NCBI GenBank assembly: GCA_030453055.1
Contig: JAKDLC010000181.1
Span: 1 to 5,088 of the forward strand
Length of the DNA: 5,088 bases
Reading direction: 5' to 3'
Source: Nitrosospira sp.
Lineage (GTDB): Bacteria > Pseudomonadota > Gammaproteobacteria > Burkholderiales > Nitrosomonadaceae
Part shown: positions 1 through 5,088 of the stretch, one piece after another
Position numbering within the stretch: the stretch's first letter is position 1
Layout of the letters: every line of letters starts with the position of its first letter
Notes under the pieces: generated by a model
The model's input: only the letters and a program-made list of their open reading frames with translations
Told to the model about the DNA's origin: nothing
Databases searched by the model: none
Made by a program: the position numbers and the translations under genes

Positions 1-406
1 CCGGCAAGCCACCGATCTGCACCGGTGTGGCTGCGCCCAGATTGGTGCCGGGCGCCATCGCCGCGATGTGGCTGGCGTACAGGATATAGGTTCCGGCACT
101 GGCTGCCCGGGCGCCGCCCGGCGCTACAAAAACCGCCACCGGTACCGGTGAAGCCAGAATGTCGCGTACGATCTGCCGCATCGAAGTATCAAGGCCACCG
201 GGGGTATCCAGCTGTAATACGACCAGTAACGCGCCCTCGACGGCTGCGCGTTGCAGGCCGCGTTCGACAAAATCAGCGCTGGCCGGCGCGATCGGACCCT
301 CCACTTTCAGTACCATCACTGGCGCAGCCAGAACGAGGGCCGGCAACAGAAGCAGCGCCACCAGCGCCGCCATCCCATTACGCAGAACCGGAATGAACAG
401 TTTCAT
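1..406 (-). CDS. NfeD-type membrane-bound ClpP-class serine protease, N-terminal part (runs off the window)
   Basis: Translating the minus strand from the ATG at 406-404 gives 135 residues with no stop before the window edge, so the 3' part is missing. Residues 1-27 form a signal peptide or membrane anchor: basic start, then a Leu/Ala/Val-rich stretch ending LVLA-AP. The ClpP/crotonase-like domain follows: [10 protein letters not shown] at 30-39, the strand and oxyanion motif [12 protein letters not shown] at 64-75, and [13 protein letters not shown] at 96-108, where Ser103 is the expected nucleophile of the Ser-Lys dyad. The partner lysine should lie beyond the window. In known family members (the archaeal PH1510 type) this domain faces outside the cytoplasm and is followed by membrane segments and an NfeD OB-fold domain that works with a stomatin/SPFH partner; neither can be checked here. 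The start is chosen because the signal peptide begins there, though no strong Shine-Dalgarno precedes it. It is transcribed divergently from the decarboxylase gene. The family call is firm; substrate and role are unknown. Confidence 0.88.
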   Translation of the reverse strand, partial: MKLFIPVLRNGMAALVALLLLPALVLAAPVMVLKVEGPIAPASADFVERGLQRAAVEGALLVVLQLDTPGGLDTSMRQIVRDILASPVPVAVFVAPGGARAASAGTYILYASHIAAMAPGTNLGAATPVQIGGLP

Positions 407-544
407 GCTGTTACTATAGACCGTTTCAGTCCTGATCGCTTTCAGACAGAACGGTGCGAAACCTCTGAACAAGTCGCCGCCGAACGCATTGCTGGCAAAA
501 TCAGAAGTTATTCAGGAATTAAAGGTTGCCCGTGAAATCTCTAC

Positions 545-573
545 TTGCAATCAAGAACGTTTTAGCGCATAAA
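545..573 (+). promoter_or_regulatory. Candidate sigma70 promoter for the decarboxylase gene
   Basis: TTGCAA at 545-550 and CATAAA at 568-573 are separated by 17 bp. Each matches the TTGACA/TATAAT consensus at 4 of 6 positions. This would place the transcript start near 580 and give a leader of about 20 nt before the ATG at 599. It lies in the AT-richer divergent spacer 407-598, which otherwise shows no gene or clear structure. This is pattern matching only; other hexamer pairs in the spacer cannot be excluded. Confidence 0.3.
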
Positions 574-598
574 GCGGATTTTTATTAGAACCAGTTTT

Positions 599-2578
599 AT
601 GAAGAGGCCAATCAGCCGAATTCTCATCATTAACGATGAAAAACTGATACTAAGGGAACTTATCAAGGGATTGAACGCCGCCGCCAAGTCTCTGGAGAAT
701 CCCCTGGGTATCAGTTTTTGCGGCGTCACCACCGCGCGTGAGGCGTTGCAAGCCATCGAGGACGATGGTGACATTCAGTCGGTAGTGGTGGACGATACGC
801 TTTACACGCTGAAAAACGGTGAAACGGGTTCACGCAACTTGCAAATGACGGCATTAAGACTGGTGCAGGAGATTACCCGTTTTCGTCCTGAATTGGATAT
901 CTATATCCTTATCGCACAGGAAAAAGCGGATGAAGTGGTGGATGCGCTTTTTTCCGAAACGGTGGACGGCTATTTCTACCGCGAAGAGCGCGATTATCGC
1001 GGTATGTACCGCATCCTCAATGCCCAGCTTCAGGAAAAAGCGCGCACACCGTTTTATGACCAGCTCAAAAATTATGTATTGATGGCGAAGGATGCGTGGC
1101 ATACGCCCGGGCATTCCTCCGGCGATTCGCTCCGCGACAGCCCCTGGGCGAGCGATTTTTACCAGTTCATCGGCGATCATATTTTTCGGGCCGACCTTTC
1201 AGTGTCGGTGCCGATGCTCGATTCGTTGATGGAACCCTCCGGCGTGATCGCGGAAGCGCAGAAGATAGCCGCCAAGGCGTTCGGCGCGCGGCGCACCTTC
1301 TTTGCAACGAACGGCACCTCCACGGCCAATAAGGTGATATTTCAGACCCTGCTCGCTCCCGGCGAGAAGCTGCTGCTGGATCGGAACTGTCACAAGTCTG
1401 TGCATCATGGTGTTGTATTGTCCGGCGCCCATCCGATTTATCTCGACTCGTCGGTTAACAAGAAATTCAGCGTTTACGGGCCTGTGCCGAAACAGACGCT
1501 GTTCGACGCCATCGAAAAACATCCGGATGCCCAGGCGCTCATACTCACCAGTTGCACTTACGATGGCCTGCGTTATGATTTGCCCCCCATCATAGAGGCG
1601 GCGCATGCCAAAGGCATCAAAGTCATCATCGACGAAGCCTGGTATGGCTTCGCCCGCTTTCATCCGGCCTTCCGCCCCACCGCGATGGAAGCGGGTGCGG
1701 ATTACGCCACTCAGAGCACGCATAAAGTGCTGTCGGCTTTTTCACAATCCAGCATGATTCATGTCAATGACCCCGGCTTCAATGAACATCTGTTTCGCGA
1801 AAATTTCAACATGCATACTTCCACCAGCCCGCAATACAGCATGATTGCAAGCCTTGACGTAGCCCGCAAGCAGGCGACGCTGGAAGGGTACAAGCTGCTG
1901 TCGCGTACACTGGAGCTGGCGAAGGAGGTGCGCATGCAAATCAATTCCACTGGCGTATTCCGGGTGCTGGAGCTCGCCGAGCTGTTACCTGACGAAGTAA
2001 AGCATGACGATATTCGGCTTGATTCCACCAAAGTGACAGTGGATATTTCCCGCTGCGGCTTTACGATCGAGGAGTTGATTCGGGAATTGTTCGAGCGGTA
2101 TAACATTCAAGTGGAGAAATCCACTTTCAATACCCTTACTCTGCTACTTACCATCGGCACTACCCGCAGTAAAGTTTCGCGTCTCTATGATGCGCTGATG
2201 CGTATCGCGCGTGAAGGCCGTTCGCCTCGCCGGCTCTACCATATCCCCGAAATTCCGGGATTTACCGATCTAAAATATCTGCCGCGAGACGCATTCTACT
2301 GTGGGGGCGAACTGGCGCCGCTGCTGGATGAGCGGGAGAGTGTAAATACCGGACTCGATGGCAGGACATGCGCGGATCAAATCACGCCCTATCCGCCCGG
2401 CATTCCCGTACTGGTGCCGGGACAAACCATCACGCTCGAGGTTGTGCAGTATCTGGTCAGCATGTTGCGTTCGCAAAAACGTGTTGAACTGCACGGGATC
2501 GTTTATGACGGCTATCTGCCGTGTTTGCGGCTGCTGACCGCCGCCGAGGAAAAAGGCTTGAAAAAGCTGGTTAAATAG
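599..2578 (+). CDS. Ornithine/lysine/arginine decarboxylase, PLP-dependent, fold type I (659 aa)
   Basis: This enzyme removes the alpha-carboxyl group of a basic amino acid (ornithine, arginine or lysine) to give putrescine, agmatine or cadaverine in the cytoplasm. The N-terminal wing domain (about 1-150) is flavodoxin/CheY-like, with strands RILIINDE (7-14) and SVVVDD (61-66). The PLP core starts at HTPGHSSGDS (168-177). NGTSTANK (238-245) is the phosphate-binding region, and His265 in DRNCHKS should stack on the cofactor. Asp345 in IIDEAWYG contacts the pyridine nitrogen, and Lys376 in QSTHKVLSAFSQSSMIHV is the Schiff-base lysine. The C-terminal domain carries YPPGIPVLVPG (598-608). The SAFSQSSMIHV context resembles inducible lysine/arginine decarboxylases more than SpeC, but this does not fix the substrate. 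At 659 aa it is shorter than the E. coli enzymes (about 710-755), with all core motifs intact. The start is the ATG opening the first beta-strand; only a weak Shine-Dalgarno precedes it. argD follows on the same strand after 119 bp, suggesting a link to ornithine or arginine metabolism. Confidence 0.93.
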   Translation: MKRPISRILIINDEKLILRELIKGLNAAAKSLENPLGISFCGVTTAREALQAIEDDGDIQSVVVDDTLYTLKNGETGSRNLQMTALRLVQEITRFRPELDIYILIAQEKADEVVDALFSETVDGYFYREERDYRGMYRILNAQLQEKARTPFYDQLKNYVLMAKDAWHTPGHSSGDSLRDSPWASDFYQFIGDHIFRADLSVSVPMLDSLMEPSGVIAEAQKIAAKAFGARRTFFATNGTSTANKVIFQTLLAPGEKLLLDRNCHKSVHHGVVLSGAHPIYLDSSVNKKFSVYGPVPKQTLFDAIEKHPDAQALILTSCTYDGLRYDLPPIIEAAHAKGIKVIIDEAWYGFARFHPAFRPTAMEAGADYATQSTHKVLSAFSQSSMIHVNDPGFNEHLFRENFNMHTSTSPQYSMIASLDVARKQATLEGYKLLSRTLELAKEVRMQINSTGVFRVLELAELLPDEVKHDDIRLDSTKVTVDISRCGFTIEELIRELFERYNIQVEKSTFNTLTLLLTIGTTRSKVSRLYDALMRIAREGRSPRRLYHIPEIPGFTDLKYLPRDAFYCGGELAPLLDERESVNTGLDGRTCADQITPYPPGIPVLVPGQTITLEVVQYLVSMLRSQKRVELHGIVYDGYLPCLRLLTAAEEKGLKKLVK

Positions 2579-2597
2579 GTAAAGATACGGAAAGTGC

Positions 2598-2623
2598 GCA
2601 ATAGGGTGCGGCAACAGGGTGCG
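2598..2623. repeat. Tandem duplication of a 13-bp unit between the decarboxylase gene and argD
   Basis: GCAATAGGGTGCG (2598-2610) is followed directly by GCAACAGGGTGCG (2611-2623), so there are two abutting copies differing at one base. It lies 19 bp past the decarboxylase stop and 10 bp before the hairpin at 2634-2655. It could be slippage or a paired binding site; no function is assigned. Confidence 0.7.
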
Positions 2624-2633
2624 TACGGAGAAC

Positions 2634-2655
2634 CACGGCGGCTCATGCCGCCGTG
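2634..2655 (+). terminator. Perfect 9-bp-stem hairpin, possible weak terminator or mRNA end structure
   Basis: CACGGCGGC pairs perfectly with GCCGCCGTG around a TCAT tetraloop. A very stable GC-rich hairpin 55 bp past the decarboxylase stop and 42 bp before argD fits a transcription end or 3' stabiliser. However, the following bases (CTGCATTCTGG) are not a U-tract, so a classical intrinsic terminator is not supported. Partial read-through into argD is possible. Confidence 0.4.
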
Positions 2656-2697
2656 CTGCATTCTGGCTTGGGAATTTGGTTTTATTGAGATGCTTTT

Positions 2698-3870
2698 ATG
2701 TCAAATTTGATGAACACCTACATGCAGCTCCCCGTTACTTTCACCAACGGGGAGGGTGTGTGGTTATGGGATGAAGCGGGCAAGCGGTATCTCGACGCAC
2801 TGGCGGGCGTTGCCGTATGCGGTCTGGGGCATTGTCATCCCAAGCTTGTAAAGGCAATTTGCAAGCAGGCCGGGACGCTTATCCATACCTCCAATCTTTA
2901 TCATATTGGTAGACAGGAACAGTTGGCCGGCAGGCTGGCTGCATTGTCAGGCATGGATAAAGCATTTTTCTGCAATTCAGGCGCGGAGGCGAACGAAGCC
3001 GCGATCAAGCTGGCGAGGCTGTATGGCCACGGCCGGAATATCGATCTGCCCACTATTATCGTGATGGAAAAATCCTTTCACGGACGCACCATGGCGACTC
3101 TGACTGCGAGTGGCAATCGCAAGGTGCAGGCCGGTTTCGAACCGCTGCTCACCGGTTTTGCGCGGGTGCCGTACAATGATCCGGAAGCCGTAGCGCAAGT
3201 AGGAGTAAACAATAAGAATGTTGTCGCCATACTGGTGGAACCGTATCAGGGTGAGGGGGGTGTCAATGTGCCGCAGGCGAATTATCTGCACGGTTTGCGC
3301 CATCTATGTGACCAGAATGGCTGGTTGCTGATGCTGGATGAGGTGCAGTGCGGGATCGGTCGTAGCGGTAAATGGTTCGCCTTTCAACACAGCGGCATTG
3401 TTCCCGACGTGATAACGTTGGCCAAAGGTTTGGGCTCGGGTATGCCGATCGGTGCTTGTCTTGCAAAAGGCATGGCGGCAGAAGTGTTCAAGCCGGGCAA
3501 TCACGCCTCCACTTTCGGTGGCAATCCGCTGGCCTGTACTGCGGCGCTTACCACGCTCGAGGTAATCGAAGAAGATGATTTGTTGAGAAACGCGATGGAA
3601 CTGGGCGACTTCATGTGCAGCCTGTTCAAAGCGCAATTGGCCGGCCTGTCCGATGTCAGGCAAATTCGCGGCCAGGGACTGATGATTGGTATCGAACTTT
3701 CCAAACCTTGCGGCGATCTTGTGAAAGAAGCGTTGAAACGAGGACTGCTGATTAATGTGACCTCGGATAACGTGGTGCGTCTGCTGCCGCCCCTGGTGAT
3801 GCAACGAAGCGAGGCGGAACAAGTGGTAAATACCTTGTCTGCGATAGTAAAGGAATTCCTGGTACATTGA
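2698..3870 (+). CDS. argD: Acetylornithine aminotransferase (390 aa)
   Basis: This class III PLP aminotransferase exchanges the amino group between glutamate and N-acetylglutamate-5-semialdehyde, giving N-acetylornithine in arginine synthesis. Family members often also act as succinyl-diaminopimelate aminotransferase in lysine synthesis. Visible motifs, in order: GVAVCGLGHCHP (37-48); NSGAEANEAAIKLAR (93-107, cofactor phosphate site); FHGRT (127-131); EPYQGEGG (181-188); LDEVQCGIGRSGK (213-225), with Asp214 contacting the pyridine nitrogen; TLAKGLGSGMPIGA (240-253), with Lys243 as the PLP lysine; and STFGGNP (271-277). The length is typical, with no gaps or frameshift. The ATG at 2698 is preceded by a weak TTGAGATG purine stretch; the protein opens with the usual short MSNLMNTY segment. 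The argF and argG neighbours support argD over other class III aminotransferases. The gap to argF is filled by an inverted-repeat element. Confidence 0.95.
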   Translation: MSNLMNTYMQLPVTFTNGEGVWLWDEAGKRYLDALAGVAVCGLGHCHPKLVKAICKQAGTLIHTSNLYHIGRQEQLAGRLAALSGMDKAFFCNSGAEANEAAIKLARLYGHGRNIDLPTIIVMEKSFHGRTMATLTASGNRKVQAGFEPLLTGFARVPYNDPEAVAQVGVNNKNVVAILVEPYQGEGGVNVPQANYLHGLRHLCDQNGWLLMLDEVQCGIGRSGKWFAFQHSGIVPDVITLAKGLGSGMPIGACLAKGMAAEVFKPGNHASTFGGNPLACTAALTTLEVIEEDDLLRNAMELGDFMCSLFKAQLAGLSDVRQIRGQGLMIGIELSKPCGDLVKEALKRGLLINVTSDNVVRLLPPLVMQRSEAEQVVNTLSAIVKEFLVH

Positions 3871-3909
3871 GTTCACGACAACCGCCGGGTTCAGGATAAT
3901 GCGCGGCTA

Positions 3910-3935
3910 GTGTAGTGAGTCAGAGATATCGTTAC
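3910..3935 (+). repeat. Left outer arm (26 bp) of the inverted repeat
   Basis: It is the perfect reverse complement of 4074-4099. It lies 39 bp after the argD stop and includes AGAGATATCGTTAC at its inner end. It is separated from the inner arm by 35 nt that have no counterpart on the right side. Confidence 0.95.
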
Positions 3936-3970
3936 ATAACCGCTTCAAATGAATAAACCGGGAAGGAATG

Positions 3971-3989
3971 TTAAAAATGACTGGATTGT
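3971..3989 (+). repeat. Left inner arm (19 bp) of the inverted repeat
   Basis: It is the perfect reverse complement of 4055-4073. With the central region it forms a 103-nt imperfect palindrome (3971-4073) centred near 4022. Confidence 0.95.
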
Positions 3990-4012
3990 TGTCAGACAAG
4001 GCGCGAGGAGGC

Positions 4013-4030
4013 GCATAGTTATTCATATGC
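4013..4030 (+). repeat. Apical hairpin at the centre of the element
   Basis: GCATA (4013-4017) pairs with TATGC (4026-4030) around an 8-nt loop GTTATTCA. Its centre (4021.5) nearly coincides with the inner-arm centre (4022), so it forms the tip of the same stem. The flanking GCGCGAGGAGGCG and AACGACGAGCAACGC give further weak, partly G-U pairing. Confidence 0.5.
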
Positions 4031-4054
4031 AACGACGAGCAACGCAGTATGGCG

Positions 4055-4099
4055 ACAATCCAGTCATTTTTAAGTAACGATATCTCTGACTCACTACAC
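4055..4099 (+). repeat. Right arm of the inverted repeat, inner plus outer parts contiguous (45 bp)
   Basis: Positions 4055-4073 complement the left inner arm and 4074-4099 complement the left outer arm, both without mismatch. The arm ends 5 nt before the argF ATG and so occupies the region where its ribosome binding site would be. It contains TGA (4087-4089) in frame with argF, which rules out an upstream extension of ArgF. Confidence 0.95.
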
Positions 4100-4104
4100 C
4101 AGTT

Positions 4105-5025
4105 ATGCAGACCAACCATTTTTTACAGTTCAACGATTTTTCCCGGGAGGAATTCGAGTATCTGTTCGAGCGCACGCGCTGGATCAAACGGGAGTTCAAG
4201 CAGTACCGGCGCTATTGGCCATTGGAGGATCGTACCATGGCGATGATTTTCGACAAGCATTCGACCCGCACACGATTGTCCTTTGAAGCGGGCATGCATC
4301 AGCTGGGGGGTGCGGCGATCTATCTTTCCACCCGGGATACTCAACTGGGGCGGGGCGAGCCTGTAGAAGATGCGGCGCGGGTGATTTCGCGCATGGTGGA
4401 TATCGTCATGATCCGTACTTACGAGCACGACATCATCAGACGTTTCGCCGCGCATTCGCGAGTGCCGGTGATCAACGGGCTGACTGACGAGTATCACCCA
4501 TGTCAGATCATGGGGGATATTTTTACTTTCATCGAGCAAAACGGAAGTATCTCCGGCAAGACGGTGGCGTGGATAGGGGATTCCAACAATGTTTGTAACA
4601 CCTGGCTCCAGGCGGCCGAGATATTCGATTTCAACGTGCATGTCTCGACTCCGTCCGGTTACGAGGTTGAGCCGGAACGGGCCGGGCTTTGCGGTACCGG
4701 CCACTACGAGGAATTCGCCGACCCGCATGATGCGGTAAAAGGCGCCGATGTCGTCACCACCGACGTATGGACCAGCATGGGCTTTGAGGCGGAAACGGAG
4801 GAGCGAAAAAGAGACTTTGCCAATTTTCGCGTTGACGCTGAAATGATGTCCTGCGCCGGTAAAAATGCGCAGTTCATGCACTGCCTTCCTGCCCACCGCG
4901 GTGAAGAAGTGGCGGCGGAAGTCATTGACGGTCCGCAGTCTGTGGTATGGGAAGAGGCGGAGAACCGGCTGCACACGCAAAAGGCGCTGATGGAATATTT
5001 GTTGTTGGGAAGATGTTCAACATGA
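4105..5025 (+). CDS. argF: Ornithine carbamoyltransferase (306 aa)
   Basis: It transfers the carbamoyl group from carbamoyl phosphate to ornithine, giving citrulline, in the cytoplasm; family enzymes are usually trimers. The carbamoyl-phosphate domain shows FDKHSTRTRLSFE (49-61) with the STRTR loop at 53-57, LGRGEP (81-86), IRTYEH (103-108) and HPCQ (131-134). The ornithine domain shows AWIGDSNNVCNTW (155-167), TDVWTSMG (219-226) and MHCLPAHRGEE (258-268), with Cys260 in the HCLP loop. The length is normal and all catalytic motifs are intact. MQTNHFLQFNDFS matches the usual opening of the family (HFL near the start), and an in-frame TGA 18 nt upstream rules out an earlier start, so the ATG at 4105 is secure. 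What is odd is the leader: the bases before the ATG belong to the inverted-repeat element and contain no Shine-Dalgarno-like purine run. The 3' end overlaps argG by 4 nt. Confidence 0.97.
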   Translation: MQTNHFLQFNDFSREEFEYLFERTRWIKREFKQYRRYWPLEDRTMAMIFDKHSTRTRLSFEAGMHQLGGAAIYLSTRDTQLGRGEPVEDAARVISRMVDIVMIRTYEHDIIRRFAAHSRVPVINGLTDEYHPCQIMGDIFTFIEQNGSISGKTVAWIGDSNNVCNTWLQAAEIFDFNVHVSTPSGYEVEPERAGLCGTGHYEEFADPHDAVKGADVVTTDVWTSMGFEAETEERKRDFANFRVDAEMMSCAGKNAQFMHCLPAHRGEEVAAEVIDGPQSVVWEEAENRLHTQKALMEYLLLGRCST

Positions 5026-5088
5026 GAAAAATAAGAAAAATGGGCGTACCAGGAGTCAACAAGGTTGTTCTGGCCTTTTCCGGTGGGC
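5022..5088 (+). CDS. argG: Argininosuccinate synthase, N-terminal 22 residues (runs off the window)
   Basis: The reading frame gives MRKIRKMGVPGVNKVVLAFSGG. KVVLAFSGG is the start of the ATP-pyrophosphatase P-loop (SGGxDTS) of argininosuccinate synthase, which joins citrulline and aspartate using ATP. Placement straight after argF supports argG. Two in-frame starts are possible. The ATG at 5022 overlaps the argF TGA as ATGA and has a purine-rich GGGAAGA (5007-5013) 8 nt upstream. The ATG at 5040 gives MGVPGVNKVV, closer to the usual short N-terminus, but has only an A-rich upstream run. I prefer 5022 on the ribosome-binding site and coupling. Only the first part of the gene is visible. Confidence 0.85.
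   Translation, partial: MRKIRKMGVPGVNKVVLAFSGG

Larger units (their letters stand above)
3907..4102. mobile_element. MITE-like noncoding inverted-repeat element between argD and argF
   Basis: The outer arms 3910-3935 and 4074-4099 are perfect 26-bp reverse complements (left arm begins GTGTAGTGAGTCAGAG). Pairing extends to 3907/4102 with one mismatch (3909/4100). The inner arms 3971-3989 and 4055-4073 are perfect 19-bp reverse complements (TTAAAAATGACTGGATTGT on the left). On the right the inner and outer arms abut, giving 45 bp; on the left they are split by 35 nt (3936-3970). The centre (3990-4054) holds a GC-rich imperfect palindrome. No plausible protein is encoded: the short ORFs here merely read through the arms in both directions. 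Terminal inverted repeats, small size (about 196 bp) and no coding capacity fit a miniature inverted-repeat transposable element or similar genomic repeat, but only one copy is visible. A clear target-site duplication is not evident; ATGC occurs at 3899-3902 and 4105-4108, a few bases outside each arm, and may be chance. Confidence 0.7.

Noticed and set aside
137..150. Perfect 14-bp palindrome CACCGGTACCGGTG
   Set aside because: It lies inside the protease coding sequence and encodes part of the ordinary SPVPVAV stretch; probably chance in GC-rich codons.
25..535. Plus-strand open frames overlapping the left end
   Set aside because: They are mostly antisense to the NfeD-type protease, which has a signal peptide and an intact catalytic serine motif; the plus-strand products are Arg/Pro-rich and resemble nothing.
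1199..1723. 174-codon minus-strand frame within the decarboxylase gene
   Set aside because: It is a shadow of the PLP core coding sequence; no domain or start signal supports it.
3899..3910. Possible short start ATG CGC GGC TAG after an AGGA run, just before the element
   Set aside because: It encodes three residues before a stop and does not connect with ArgF, whose native N-terminus begins at 4105. The AGGA might be a remnant of the original argF leader, but that cannot be shown here.
3990..4054. attC-like or CRISPR-like site in the element core
   Set aside because: There are no paired RYYYAAC/GTTRRRY core sites and no regularly spaced direct repeats; the structure is a single inverted repeat.
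4052..4080. Outward promoter in the right arm (GCGACA, 17-bp spacer, TAACGA) that could drive argF
   Set aside because: The -35 match is modest and the -10 matches only 2 of 6 positions, too weak to annotate although a promoter in the element remains possible.
3907..4119. Short open frames on both strands across the inverted repeat, sharing the peptide NDISDSLH
   Set aside because: The shared peptide arises because the outer arms are reverse complements read in both directions. There is no ribosome binding site or protein character.
4123..4980. 285-codon open frame on the minus strand opposite argF
   Set aside because: It is fully antisense to a clear, full-length ornithine carbamoyltransferase and shows no recognisable domain; long antisense frames are common in GC-rich codon usage.

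Overview
The window looks like a chromosomal segment of a beta-proteobacterium, possibly an ammonia oxidiser of the Nitrosospira/Nitrosomonas type. That guess rests on the arginine gene order, the protein style and the moderately GC-rich composition; no rRNA or other decisive marker is present. Four genes run rightward, and one truncated gene at the left edge runs leftward.

Layout. Positions 1-406 (minus strand) hold the N-terminal part of an NfeD-type, ClpP-class membrane serine protease with a signal peptide. A 192-bp AT-richer divergent spacer follows, with a candidate sigma70 promoter for the rightward gene. Positions 599-2578 encode a 659-aa fold-type I PLP decarboxylase of the ornithine/lysine/arginine family. 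A 119-bp spacer carries a 13-bp tandem duplication and a perfect 9-bp-stem hairpin. Then come argD (2698-3870), argF (4105-5025) and the first 22 codons of argG (from 5022). argF and argG overlap by ATGA.

How the genes work together. ArgD makes N-acetylornithine, the precursor of ornithine. ArgF converts ornithine plus carbamoyl phosphate to citrulline, and ArgG condenses citrulline with aspartate. The decarboxylase upstream consumes ornithine, arginine or lysine to give a polyamine, so the locus may sit at the branch between arginine and polyamine synthesis. Its exact substrate cannot be read from the sequence.

The most unusual feature is the 234-bp gap between argD and argF. Nearly all of it is a noncoding, MITE-like inverted repeat (about 3907-4102). 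Its outer 26-bp arms match perfectly, as do its inner 19-bp arms. The inner and outer arms are contiguous on the right but separated by 35 nt on the left. The right end lies 2-5 nt from the argF start codon, occupies the place where a Shine-Dalgarno sequence should be, and offers none. Read through from argD, the element would fold into a long RNA hairpin abutting the argF start. It is a candidate mobile repeat that has reshaped expression of argFG.
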